Positions 1-10,131 of a stretch of 64,000 nt of DNA are shown here, piece by piece. A program made the position numbers and the translations under genes. Within the stretch, counting starts at the first letter, position 1, and each line of letters begins with the position of its first letter. Under the pieces are notes generated by a model. That model worked only from the letters and a program-made list of their open reading frames with translations, ran no database searches and was not told where the DNA came from. This DNA comes from Nitzschia sp. DOCU1 (lineage: Eukaryota > Bacillariophyta > Bacillariophyceae > Bacillariales > Bacillariaceae), in the NCBI GenBank assembly GCA_951394045.1, contig OX595992.1:1860001-1924000 (forward strand), given 5' to 3'.

Positions 1-372
1 CAACGATACCACCGATCGTTGGAGCGGCAGGCTTCTTCTTCTTGGGCTTCGGGGCTGCTCCAGTGGACTGCAGTTTGGCAATCGCTTCGGCCAACTCCTT
101 GATAGGGTCACTAGGAGTGGTCGTCATGGTGGGAGAGTCTTCTTTGTCTCCGGTAGTCAATGGAGGAACGTCGTCCTCTTGTTGGTCCAGTGCTTCTTCG
201 GCTTCGATGTCACTTGATCGAATTGATTGGGACCAGTCGTCTGGTTCGATTTCTTCGACGTTTACAAACGAGAAAGGGGACCCGTCAGGTGATCCTGATG
301 GCGGAGGCTTGTCCGGGGTCTGGTTGGCGATTTTCGCGGTTCGGCTGGCGGCGACTGAGTCGGCGGCAGCAG
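1..372 (-). CDS. Partial unidentified gene, runs off the left edge
   Basis: Read on the minus strand, a stop-free frame runs from just after a TAA at 388-386 to the window edge. It looks genuinely coding: an acidic, Ser/Asp/Glu-rich stretch, then a Lys/Pro/Ala-rich segment ending in a run of five lysines. An ATG in good context (CACCATGACG) lies at 127. The open frame upstream of it has no ATG, so either translation starts at 127 or the upstream part is an exon entered through the acceptor-like CTGCAG ending at 373. No domain is recognised in the short visible portion. The plus-strand ORFs over the same bases read as low-complexity shadows. Confidence 0.4.
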
Positions 373-865
373 CTGCAGCTTGGGTTTAGTTGGCGCAAGA
401 TCAGGGCGTCCCCTGATTGAAGCGTAAACGGATTAGGTAGTTATTGGGCGCAGTAACCAGTCAAAGTTCACGAAGCTCAACGCTTAGACTTTGTTTACTC
501 GATTGCGCAACGTCGTAGTGTCCAATCACAACGAAGCTTCGAGCTCACAGTAGGTATATACGTACTAACAGTAGAAAGTTTTTTTTTTTGTTTGACAATA
601 ATTTCCGTTCTAGGATGAAGATTGTGAGCATTACTAGCTGTGTGATCGGAACGCATTTCTCGAACCACGATTACCAACATCGTTCTAGGAACAACAGAGA
701 CGATCATTGCAGCATTCAGAAAGTCAGAAAGCTCAACTCTAGTGAGGTGGACAGCTTCACCAGCGAGACTATCTTTCCGGCTCTCTCAAGCAATAGATCG
801 GCAGAGTTGACTCCTTGGAATAGAACACTCGGACTCGACTCGTCGGACTTCGGACTCGTCGGATT
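373..865. other. Intergenic, nothing recognised
   Basis: No convincing coding frame, RNA gene or repeat is seen. There is a T-run near 580-589. The right end leads into the left arm of a large inverted repeat. Confidence 0.4.
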
Positions 866-1211
866 CGATTCACATCGTCTTCTTTCTCTGATCGGCTCTG
901 CGGCAGACCGCAGGAAGTGAGAAGCAACAAAAATCAATCGTCATCTACATCGGTGCTTGTTGCTCTACAATTGGTAGCCGTGACTCAAGGAGGCCCTTTT
1001 CTTTTTGGCTGTCGTGAGTTGAGGACACGCTTTCTTTTGAATGTGAGGCTCATTTATGTGGGACTCGACTTCCAGAAGACGCTGCCGTTGTCGCATTTCT
1101 TGAGTCTATTTCCTCCTACAATTGCTGAACGACAATATGTTTGGAAAAACCTCAGACACAGTTGCTTGATCGTGAATTCGGTTCCACTATTTCTACCAAT
1201 AAGTGGATTTG
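866..1211 (+). repeat. Left arm of a ~350-bp inverted repeat
   Basis: This arm matches the reverse complement of 4734-5095 almost base for base, with roughly a dozen substitutions and a few 2-3 nt indels (about 95% identity by eye). Both inner ends stop right after the same AAGTGGATTT sequence. The outer limits are less sharp because similarity fades within about 30 bp. The two arms enclose a spliced gene at 1924-4100, so the whole has the shape of a terminal-inverted-repeat mobile unit. The indels between arms are not multiples of three, so the ORFs seen inside the arms are not conserved coding sequence. Confidence 0.85.
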
Positions 1212-1427
1212 TTATGCTACAAATTTTCATCGGCGACCGAACCCCGAGTTGGAACGAAGGAATCTTTCAAGAGTTGTTTGGTCATGAATTCTGTCAGGAA
1301 TAAGTGGATTTACTACGCTACAGTCAGTTGGGATAAATCGTTCGAGTGGGATTCACCGGCATTGGCGTCCCTACAACAATATTTTGCGGGAAAACTTCAC
1401 ACTACAGTCAAATACAGTTGTGGTTCA

Positions 1428-1600
1428 TTGCCGCTTTTGTTCCAACCTGGGTTCATTCAATCATGACTCGTTTCTTATGGGACGCTGCCATCGTCGCATT
1501 TCTTGCCACTGGAATGGGTTCGTTGCCGCTTTTGTTTCACTCAATCGTGATTCGATTGTTAGGGGACGCTGTCATCATCGCATTTCTTGGCGATGGAATG
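1428..1600 (+). repeat. Two degenerate tandem units, period ~95 bp
   Basis: Units begin at 1428 and 1523, each with TTGCCGCTTTTGTT. Both carry a block of the form GACGCTG followed by a variable stretch and TCGCATTTCTTG (at 1481 and 1565). The same block also occurs inside the left inverted-repeat arm (about 1078-1103) and, reversed, in the right arm (about 4840-4864). The block therefore occurs several times within the inverted-repeat unit. Confidence 0.6.
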
Positions 1601-1923
1601 ACCGCTGTGCTATATATTTGATTAGCGGCATCTACCAAGAAAACTTGATAGTTCTCGAGGGTTCGGTGCGAGTGATCGCCGCCGAGATCAGTGAGTTGAT
1701 TCCGTCGGCATTGCCAAGCGAAGTTGAGTACAAGGATTCAGTACTAGGATATTGTAAGATAGTGGAATGGCACAGCGATTGCCATGGCAGTGGAACCAAT
1801 GATCGAGGCGGCGATTGCACCCGACATCGGAAAACAAAGTTTGGACGAACCATCGCAACTGCGTTTGTTTTTCATAGCAATCAATAATTCTACCTCTTAT
1901 CACTACAGTCTGAGTAGAGTATC

Positions 1924-4100
1924 ATGTCCAATAATAGTCTCCAACAAGGTATTGGCAAGTTCCTTACAAGAACAACAAAAACTGCTTCTACACTCGCTGT
2001 CGAATCCGTCACCAATGACGATTCGTCTGCTCGTCCTGAGTTGCGCAATGAGATCAAACAAGGAAGGCGACCAGTTCAGTTTCGACAACAACATCTTCCA
2101 AGTTTGCTTAGAGCTCGGACCACACTCACCACCCCTGATGACTTGTCACCTCATCTGCCGCCTCGTGACATTATTGAAATCCTTGACGATGACGATGTCA
2201 AACCTGCTACTGTCCAGTGCAAGCCTCAAGATCAAGAAAATGCAAATGATGATGACGATGGAGGTGGCAAACCCAAAGCAGTTGATCGTCTACTCCCCTC
2301 TTCTATGGATCCTGTGCCATTAGAAGCCATTGTTCGACTGGCCAGGAAGCCAGCAACGGAAGACATCTTGCGAGGGACGGGAATAGTTGCAGACCATGTC
2401 GAAACCAAATGCTTCCATTGGTTTATCGAGGAAATGGTTTCCTACTATAACGACCTCCCAGCCAAGTCACAATGGCGCACCAACGTGGTCGATGCTCTGG
2501 TGATCTTTTTCTTTGGCTCTCCCAAAACTGGCAGATTGGCGCGTTTGTTACCATACGACAGGTCAATGCGGATCTTTGTTGAGATCACGGATGACAAAAA
2601 GATCCGGAAACATGTCACGCAGCTCTTGGCAAGAAAAAAGATATCCCCGAATCTTCCTTCTGGTTTCTCTGGAAACCGTCAACCAACAGTGGACTATCTG
2701 TTGGAAGAGTTCCGGAAAATGAAACAAGAACGCGAGGAAGTAGAAGAAAGCCAGGTTCTACACGATGGAACTCTAAGCTGTTGCGACAAACCACCAAGAA
2801 TGTTCATCTCGCAAGAAGAGTTTGACACCCAGAAGGACTTGTTCTGTTCTGCTGCCTTTAGTCCTTTTGCTTGTCGAGAAGGATGCAACTGTGTGCAGTA
2901 TGGGATGCAACTTGGCCCGTCATTGGGCTTTGAAGAAAAGTTTGATCGAGCATCTTCCAGAAGTCAGAGGAAGGCATGGAGTCAGCGCCTTGTGCGCAAT
3001 GCCAACATGTTGGCGATTCCAGGGGTACTGGAACAAACGTTCAAGGATGCACCAGAGGGTATAGATCGAATCATGGCCAACATGTGCGACCCTTGTATCC
3101 TTCTACTATTTGATGCCATCGTCAAAATCCATATGGCTTTTCGGGAGTCCTCGTTTACTCGTTTTGACGAGTTTCAAGTTCATCTGGAAAATGATCCTCC
3201 AAGCAATCTGCTTGATGCCATTGGAGTTTGTACTCGCTACAAACGATTTGAGTTTCCTAGCTACGTGTCAATGGAGGATATTGACGAGTACAAACGTTGC
3301 CGTGAGCTATGGACTTGCGACCCGACTAAAATGACAGTCTCTTTGAGTGTTGGAGACACCCGAAAGGAAAGCTGCCACCTTGTCCTTATAATCAGTAAAA
3401 TCCAAGGAAGAAATCCATGGCCTGAGATAGAGGCAGCTTCGGATCACGCCAGGATTAATAGTCAGTGGCATTTCAGCTCAAATCGCAAGAGGAACCGGGA
3501 TGATTACAATTATCAGGATCCAAAATACAAGGATGTAAGTACTTGGTTGACTATGTTTAATGATGCTATGATGGATACAAATACTCAACACATGATTTCA
3601 TTCCAACCCTTACCAAGGCGAGAATTCGGGCAGAACAAAAGTCTGAATGCGAAAGGGCAGAGAGACGAAAGGAATTGGAGGCAACTCCAATGTTTCAGGC
3701 CACTGCCCCTGCGATGCATGATCTATTCCACAACAAAATACTTGACGTGGAAGTATGGGACTATTCATCCGGGAAGGGACACTTGATCTCCGAGAAGATG
3801 ACAATGTCCCAGATGAATCCCAAAATATTCCCGTGCGGATATATTTTTGCGACAAAACGTGGATTACCGAATGAAGGTATCAGGTCTGTGCTTGCGAGAA
3901 TGCGATTAAAGGGAAACCAACGTTTGGTGGTGAGGGACAAGCGCTACCCTGGTGATAGTCCCATTCCATTCGAGTCATACCTGAGAATGATGAATGCTAA
4001 TCAAGCTGGAGTGCCACTGTGGAGAATCATTCCTCTTGGACATTGTAGTTCGGCAAAAGAGTTGGGTTTGGCTGAGAAGTTGCTATGGTCGTTCGACTAA
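1924..4100 (+). CDS. Unidentified two-exon gene inside the inverted-repeat unit
   Basis: Proposed exons are 1924-3534 and 3618-4100, about 697 residues. The split is needed because the frame changes near 3560-3620. GTAAGT at 3535 and AG at 3616-3617 define an 83-nt intron that joins the two open frames at a codon boundary. The N-terminus (about 1-110) is polar with acidic runs and looks disordered. The middle (about 150-500) looks globular, with a Cys cluster (CREGCNC). After the junction comes a charged helix (RAEQKSECERAERRKEL) and a mixed alpha/beta-looking tail. I recognise no family. After the TAA at 4098-4100 the same frame stays open for 63 more protein-like codons, to a TGA at 4290-4292. 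The stop may therefore be a recent nonsense change, or a further splice was missed. Its position between long inverted repeats makes a transposition-related role possible, but no catalytic triad is evident. Confidence 0.65.
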
Positions 4101-4292
4101 TACAATCAGCACTTCCCACAACATTTCCTAAACCAGACCAATACTGGTCCTTACACTGGTGGTGGATGTGTCTCAGGAAAATATGTTGCAACAGAAGATG
4201 ATACGTTCGAACTGGGTTTTGCCTACCTAACCCGAAACAACATTGAGTTGTTTGTCCAGGAACGGGATCCTTTGACCGGGGTTTGGAAATGA

Positions 4293-4733
4293 ACAACTAA
4301 CAACATAGTGAGACAAAATAGGCAATAATATTGCTAACTACCTGATGGCTCTCTCTATTCACCACTATTTTATCGATATCTCGCCAACGGCCGGTCCAAA
4401 TTCAACCATTCTTTCACCACCCAAACCGTGACAGTAAAATACGTCTGAAACTCTTTCCGGCTATTTTTAAGAGAGTATAGATCTGTAGTTATAGCTTAAG
4501 TGACCAACTTCTCTAATACCCATGGTAGCGCATTGAGATCCTAACAGTACGAGCAAATGTTAGAGAGAGTCGGATAGATGAAGAAAGGGTTGAATTTGGA
4601 CAGGTTCCTGGCGAGTTATAGACAATCTACTTTCCAGAGGAAAACTTCCGGGTAGTAAGGCGAATTGCAGTGATCCAATGAGTCATGACTCATTTGACAA
4701 CGTTGGGACCAATACTGCGTGCAAAAGGCAAAA
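4293..4733. other. Non-coding spacer between the gene and the right inverted-repeat arm
   Basis: AT-rich sequence without a convincing frame or repeat. It corresponds in position to the 1212-1923 spacer on the left side of the unit. Confidence 0.4.
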
Positions 4734-5095
4734 ATCCACTTATTGGTAGATAGTGGAACCGAATTCACGATCAAGCAACTGTGTCTGAGGTTGTTCCAAA
4801 CATATTGTCGTTCAGCAATTGTAGGAGGAAATAGACTCTCAAGAAATGCGACGACGACAGCGTCTTCTGGCAGTCGAGTCCCACATAAATGAGCCCCACA
4901 TTCAAAAGAAAGCGTGTCATGGACTCACGACAGCCAAAAAGAAAAGGGCCTCCTTGAGTCACGGCTATCAATTGTAGAGCAACAAGCACCGATAGATGAC
5001 GATTGATTTTTGTTGCTTCGCACTTCCTGCGGTCTGACGCAGAGCCGATCATCAGAGAAAAAAGACGGTGTGTGCGAGAGGTCTGATCTGTCGTG
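4734..5095 (-). repeat. Right arm of the ~350-bp inverted repeat
   Basis: The reverse complement of 866-1211 at about 95% identity; see the left arm. Differences include a 3-nt GAT insertion near the outer end and 2-nt indels at three places, which shows independent drift of the two arms since duplication. Confidence 0.85.
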
Positions 5096-5778
5096 AATCC
5101 CCCAAAGTTGGGGTAGCGAGCCGGTTCTCTCACAAGAAAGACCGCTTTTGAATGAAACGATGCAGGTGTGAGCTCTGTATGTAACCATAATTCGCGCGCA
5201 ATTGATTGGAAAGACTGTTCTATGTAACCATAACTGGCGCGCAGAATCAAAACAAAAGTGCTCTAACTACATTGGCAGTGTCATCCAATGTTAGTCTAAC
5301 TACATTGGCACTCGTCTAATAATTTGCTCTATGATATTTAGAAATTTGCTCTATGATATTTAGAGATTTAGCCCGAAAGAGTAACCTTTCTGCAACAAGA
5401 AATACAACATTTCACTAATATTGAGGGGACGCTAATACTAAGGGACTCAGCACACGAAGGGACAACACTATTCTACCCCGTTTGTCTCGTTCGAGGGGCT
5501 CCCACAAATGCCCAACGAGAAGGAAGGGAATTCGTTTGTTGTAGTGATGTGATCATGGTTGAAAAGACATTGGATCCCGGCCCTTCTTTGCAAATGTCTG
5601 CAAAGAGAACGCTGTTGTAGCTATTCAGGGCATTTTCTAGCTCTTTCCGAGAATCAATAACTCCGGGTGCTTGCTAAGCGCAAGCGCAACTAGTACTTCC
5701 CCTTCATAACCTGGCGACGACACTGACTGACGCGACGGTTGAGCAAGAAAGCTAAAAAGACAAAAAAAAATTTTACTT
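5096..5778. repeat. Intergenic region with three pairs of short direct repeats
   Basis: Three pairs lie close together: TATGTAACCATAA followed by a GCGCGCA-containing core (about 5178 and 5221), CTAACTACATTGGCA (5262 and 5296), and AATTTGCTCTATGATATTTA (5321 and 5343). No gene is recognised. 5366-5778 holds nothing else obvious apart from an A-run at 5762-5770 that serves the neighbouring tRNA gene. Confidence 0.6.
5762..5774 (-). terminator. Pol III terminator of tRNA-His
   Basis: On the minus strand the tRNA is followed, after five bases, by AAAA and then nine T residues. An oligo-T tract this close to the 3' end is the standard Pol III stop. Confidence 0.7.
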
Positions 5779-5849
5779 GTCCAGACTGGGAATCGAACCC
5801 AGGTTTCCGCAACCACAATGCGGGGTACTAACCACTGTACGATCTAGAC
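5779..5849 (-). tRNA. tRNA-His (anticodon GTG)
   Basis: Read on the minus strand, the 71 nt fold into a full cloverleaf. The acceptor arms GTCTAGA and TCTGGAC pair with one G-T wobble. The D arm has GTAC/GTAC stems. The anticodon stem CCGCA/TGCGG closes the loop TTGTGGT, with anticodon GTG. The T arm CTGGG/CCCAG closes TTCGATT, which also forms the B box (GGTTCGATTCC). There is no intron and the CCA is not encoded. A T-run on the transcribed strand (5770-5762), just after the 3' end, fits a Pol III terminator. Confidence 0.95.
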
Positions 5850-5927
5850 GACATTGATCTGGTCGAGAAACACAAATATAAACTTTAGGATAGTTTTTGT
5901 TCATGCGTCGTCCTTTGTGCTTCGTTC

Positions 5928-5948
5928 ATGCATGCATGCATGCATGCA
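5928..5948. repeat. (ATGC)n microsatellite
   Basis: About five uninterrupted ATGC units lie between the tRNA-His gene and LCB1, roughly 210 bp before the LCB1 start codon. Confidence 0.85.
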
Positions 5949-6158
5949 CCGGTCGTTTCGATCACTCATTTGATCTCTCTTTCTGTTCGTGCCGTCATTG
6001 CCCATCCACCACTACTAGCCTTGAACGTTATTACAAGATTCGCAAGCGGGGGACCACAACCCCTGAACACTTACGAATTTTGCCTGGTTTATTTCACTTT
6101 GCAAATCTTTCTGCAGTTTTCTGTACAGGTACGGGCGTCATTGGCCCCATAGATTGCC

Positions 6159-7754
6159 ATGTTGTTTCCCGCGGTTCACGAGTTGGGCTTTAAAGCTGGG
6201 CAGACAGTGTACGCCCTGTGGCACCACAGCACTCCGCTACCTACAGGTTTAGAAGTGATTCAATTTGTCCGAGACTTCCCGGCATTGTATCGGGAGTGGT
6301 GGTGGAATTTAGTTATCCGTGATCCACTACACGTGGCTGTAGAAACCACCTTGCTTGTGAGTTTACTGTACATGGTATTCATCAGAATCAGCAAAGAGGG
6401 CTACAAGGACTCCAAAGAAAAGCTCTCGTCCGCCGAAAAAGAAGAGCTGCTGTCCGAGTGGAAAACGAATCGAGTCCCACTGGCTCCTCCTCTGGATACA
6501 CAATCGGAAAAGGAGGAGGCATCTCAAATTGTTGTGCAATCGCAAAAAGGAAAATACCTTACAGTGACAGTCCAGAAGAACGGCCTCGAGACTGAACCCA
6601 GGGAAGTATTGAACTTTTGCAACTTTGACTTTTTGGGACTTCAAACGTCGTCCGCTCTCAAGGAAGCCTCGGAAATTGCCCTCAACAAGTATGGCTGCGG
6701 CAGTTGCGGCCCTCGCGGCTTTTATGGGACAATCGACACCCATCTTCAGTTGGAAGCAAGCATTGCCAAGTTCACCAACACTGATGCAGCTATCATGTAT
6801 TCTGATGGTGCGTCGACATGTTCCAGCACGGTTGCGGCGTTTGCCAAACGAAGTGACTTGCTGGTGGTTGACGAAGCAGTCTACGAGCCGATAATGACCG
6901 GAGTATATCTGTCGAGGGCCAACGTACAGTGGTTTAAGCACAATGACATGGAGGATCTAGAGCGCGTTCTCAAAGAGCTTCAGATTCAAGACAAAAAGTT
7001 GGGGCGCAAGCCGAACGCGCAGAGGCGCTTCATCGTAGTTGAGGGTCTCTACAAGAATCTCGGAACGGTTGCTCCCCTCGATAAGATCGTCGAGCTCAAG
7101 CACAAGTATCATTATCGCCTTATCTTGGACGAATCTTTTAGCTTTGGTACACTGGGTGAAACGGGACGGGGGGCGTTGGAACATCACCATTTGAGGCCAA
7201 TGTACGATGCAGAGATAGTGACCGTAGCCTTGGAGAACTCTCTTGGTAGCATTGGTGGGGTAACCATTGGTAACGAAGAAGTCGTAGATCACCAGCGGCT
7301 CTCAGGAGCTGGTTATTGCTTCAGTGCATCGGCACCACCCTTTACGGCCAGTGCTGCGATTGCCTCGTTGAAACATATGGAAGAGCATCCTACATGCATT
7401 ACGAGATTGCAAGAAAACGTGGCATACATTTACGAGCAACTCGGGAAAGCAGACTTGACACATTTGGTGGTGACAAGTGACGAGCGATCACCGATCGTTG
7501 TGTTGCAGCTCTATAAGGAATCGATCTATGAGGCAGAAATCACAAGTGGGATAATGTATGAATGTCTGAAACGCGGAATTGCCGTCGTGGCTACCGGGCA
7601 GGATGCTAGCAGCCACCTACGAACAGAATTGGCACCAGCTATTCGCATCACTGTCTCTACGCTTCACACGAAAGATGACATCGACCTTGCCATCGCGGCA
7701 TTGGTTGAAAGTTCGAAGCTGGTCGTAGCAAGATATCCAGTTGATAGTTCTTGA
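6159..7754 (+). CDS. LCB1: Serine palmitoyltransferase subunit 1 (LCB1)
   Basis: 531 residues, no intron; the usual size for LCB1. It belongs to the alpha-oxoamine synthase family of fold-type I PLP enzymes and partners LCB2 to condense serine with palmitoyl-CoA, the first step of sphingolipid synthesis in the ER. A membrane segment lies at about 57-77. The core begins with LNFCNFDFLG (about 151-160). GSCGPRGFYGTIDTH carries Cys183, which aligns with human SPTLC1 Cys133. LILDESFSFG is the PLP-ring Asp region. At the position where LCB2 carries the PLP-binding lysine, this protein has Asn360 in ALENSLGSIGG. That marks it as the non-catalytic LCB1 rather than LCB2. The partner gene is not in this window. 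The first ATG of the frame is used. Confidence 0.95.
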   Translation: MLFPAVHELGFKAGQTVYALWHHSTPLPTGLEVIQFVRDFPALYREWWWNLVIRDPLHVAVETTLLVSLLYMVFIRISKEGYKDSKEKLSSAEKEELLSEWKTNRVPLAPPLDTQSEKEEASQIVVQSQKGKYLTVTVQKNGLETEPREVLNFCNFDFLGLQTSSALKEASEIALNKYGCGSCGPRGFYGTIDTHLQLEASIAKFTNTDAAIMYSDGASTCSSTVAAFAKRSDLLVVDEAVYEPIMTGVYLSRANVQWFKHNDMEDLERVLKELQIQDKKLGRKPNAQRRFIVVEGLYKNLGTVAPLDKIVELKHKYHYRLILDESFSFGTLGETGRGALEHHHLRPMYDAEIVTVALENSLGSIGGVTIGNEEVVDHQRLSGAGYCFSASAPPFTASAAIASLKHMEEHPTCITRLQENVAYIYEQLGKADLTHLVVTSDERSPIVVLQLYKESIYEAEITSGIMYECLKRGIAVVATGQDASSHLRTELAPAIRITVSTLHTKDDIDLAIAALVESSKLVVARYPVDSS

Positions 7755-8815
7755 AAACTGAAGGTATTTCAATCATGATCTGTGCTGTCGGTGGCTACCA
7801 TTTAAGTTCCGCATTCCATAATAACTGGACTAGAAGCAATTCACATACACTGCATGGCTACAGAGCATTTTCGTTTTTATAAATAGATTCTGACCTTCCA
7901 GGAGAAGCACAGGGACAGATTCTCTCGCCTCGGATTCAGTCCATGATGCTACTAGCAGTGGGGGTTCGCGGGAAAAACTATTGCACTACTTCTCTTCTGA
8001 ACCTTGCGCAAATTATTATTCTGAGTCCCTCTGCTACTATTTCGGTCGTCAAGGTATTTGCTAACTGGATAGGTTGTACTCTTGTGCTGCTTTAACTATC
8101 TAGAGGGTCAATTGTCGTTGATAGCCGACTCGCAGCCAATGGCTGTGGTGGGGGGGGGAGGGGCCTGTTCAAAGTGCACGTTTGGGCATCGTGAGCTGGA
8201 AAGCCCCGACGCCGCTCTTCGCCACACCATCCCTGCCAGAGCAGGGAATGACGATCTTCTCGCAGGGTCCAAACGTGCTTCACTTCGTCATCACAGGTGA
8301 TGTTGATTTCTACTATGAACTTGTCATGGTAGGATGCTTACTAAAAAGAGAATCTGTAAAAGTAAGGTCATGAGTGTTTCGAAGGATGCACTTGAAATGT
8401 TCTGGACGGTGGTTTCCGTTTGTTTGAAAGGGCTTTTCAAAAACGTTTTAGATGAAACACGCCATGACGAACATTCACGACAGATGCGCGCGAGACGATG
8501 AATGACCCGTAAAGTTGTGATTAATTCGATTCAATCTTCAATGACGTATGTGCTCTATGAGATGATAGCATAGAGTGTACATCGCTGATTCATTCTGCTC
8601 TTGGCAAATCCAAATCCAAATCATCATGCCACGGCCGGTGGTGGTGGTGGTGGTGGTGGATGCGGATGATTCATTCATGCATCTGAACTGTGCCAGCAAC
8701 GCTAACAAGTCAGCCAAACTGTGATCCGGTCGGCACCAAAAGGCTCACCTCTCTATTCCGCCCCAAGCAGTTTGCCATTGTAGCTACATTTGCGGCAGAG
8801 GTCGAGGCTCCGAAA
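7755..8815. other. Intergenic; promoter side of the tocopherol methyltransferase gene
   Basis: Only small unsupported ORFs are present. A (GGT)n run lies at 8637-8659 and a G-run near 8151. The open frame of the next gene extends upstream to 8690, but the part before 8816 is better explained as 5' untranslated sequence. Confidence 0.5.
8637..8659. repeat. (GGT)n microsatellite
   Basis: Seven to eight tandem GGT units, about 160 bp upstream of the chosen start of the tocopherol methyltransferase gene. Confidence 0.85.
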
Positions 8816-9994
8816 ATGAAGAAGTCGTACATTCTAGTATTTCTCTCTGTCTGGAGTTGCGTTAGTGGATTCCATGTCGAGCAAGTACGTGGTCGGCGCA
8901 GAGAAAATGCTCTTGGATTAAACATGGTCGCCGCACCTGTTCTCCAAAAGGCTGCTGTTAAGTTAGGTATCGCTGCGGGCGCTGCTGCACTAGCTGGAAC
9001 TGGGTTTGTGAAGCTTGTTCTGGACAAACCGTCTCGACCTTACGAGGAAGGCTCGGTTGGAAAGGAATATGACGAATGGACAGATCAAGGGATCGTAGAG
9101 TACTACTGGGGTGAACACATTCATCTCGGGTACTATTCCAAGGAAGAAAAATACCGAAAGAAACCCCTTCGCGAGGCGCAATACGCATTCATTGATGAAA
9201 TGATGAAGTTTGGTGGAATCGACCCAAAATCTGATGGAGAAGCTAAGGTATTGGATGTTGGTTGTGGTTTTGGTGGTACGTCGCGTTACTTAGCACGCAA
9301 GTTAGGACCCAAGGCAGAGGTTACTGGAATCACATTGAGCCCGTCGCAGGTACGCCGGGCGACGGAATTGGCGATTCAACAAGAAACACCCAATGCAAAA
9401 TTCATGGTGGAAGATGCCCTTGAGATGCCCAGTTTTGCAAACAATACTTTTGATATCGTCTGGGCTTGTGAAAGTGGTGAGCACATGCCGGATAAGAAGA
9501 AATACATTGACCAAATGATGCGAGTTTTGAAGCCGGGAGGCAAGTTTGTGATGGCGACTTGGTGTCAACGTGATGATCGCGACGTCCCTTTTGACAAGCG
9601 CGATAAACGTGACTTGAAGTACCTTTATGAAGAATGGTAAGTCGAGACAAGTATGTACTCTTCGTCTGTGATCATAGGCATCTCACGCAAGGGTACATTT
9701 GACGACTGTAGGAGTCATCCCTATTTCATTTCGAAAGAAGCATACGAGGAACTTGTCATTGACACTGGAATGATGGAAAATGTGAAGACTGCAGATTGGG
9801 TCAAGGAAACGATTGCTTCTTGGCGGCACACAATCTGGCTCGGCATTAAAGATCCTTGGGGCTGGATCTCCAAGCCCAGACGCTACATGCGCTGCTTCCG
9901 CGACGGATACTGCTTAGAGAGGATGCACAGGGCTTTTAAGCGCGGCCTCATGGAGTATGGAATGGTTGCAGCAACGAAGAAATCTTCTGATTAG
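8816..9994 (+). CDS. VTE4: Gamma-tocopherol C-methyltransferase, plastid-targeted
   Basis: Exons 8816-9636 and 9712-9994 (75-nt intron, GTAAGT to TGTAG), 367 residues. It is an S-adenosylmethionine-dependent methyltransferase that turns gamma- into alpha-tocopherol in the plastid. The SAM site is VLDVGCGFGGTSRYLA, followed by GITLSPSQV, the family's characteristic form. The later LKPGGKFVMATW strand and an aromatic-rich C-terminus also fit. The ATG at 8816 is chosen over 8690 because it opens directly on a signal peptide (MKKSYILVFLSVWSCVSG) followed by Phe, as in diatom bipartite plastid presequences. A transit-peptide-like stretch with several Arg follows. Splicing joins LYEEW to SHPYFIS in frame. 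A related methyltransferase such as the MPBQ/MSBQ enzyme is the main alternative. Confidence 0.9.
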
Positions 9995-10131
9995 TTTGCT
10001 CAATTTGCTGTTAAAAATAATTAGCATCATGCGGTGCCTAGCCTTTGTGGACAAAAAGTCAGTGCAAGTTTACACGCTACAGGTTTCTACTTGTCGGCTC
10101 CAACCCTTAACATTACTCTCTCATTCACACC

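Noticed and set aside
917..1303. ORF in the left inverted-repeat arm, matching a minus-strand ORF at 4771-5250
   Set aside because: The two arms differ by indels that are not multiples of three, so the frame is not conserved; the similarity is only that of the repeat.
3535..3617. Frameshift mutation in the boxed gene
   Set aside because: A GTAAGT donor and AG acceptor at exactly the right phase explain the frame change as an 83-nt intron.
5178..5365. Possible CRISPR-like array from the short repeat doublets
   Set aside because: Three different doublets, each present only twice, irregular spacing, eukaryotic context.
8082..8373. Two overlapping small ORFs before the tocopherol methyltransferase gene
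   Set aside because: Low complexity around a G-run, no domain, no splice support.
8690..8815. N-terminal extension of the tocopherol methyltransferase
   Set aside because: The downstream ATG at 8816 opens directly on a signal peptide with a plastid-type cleavage site; the upstream codons would bury it.
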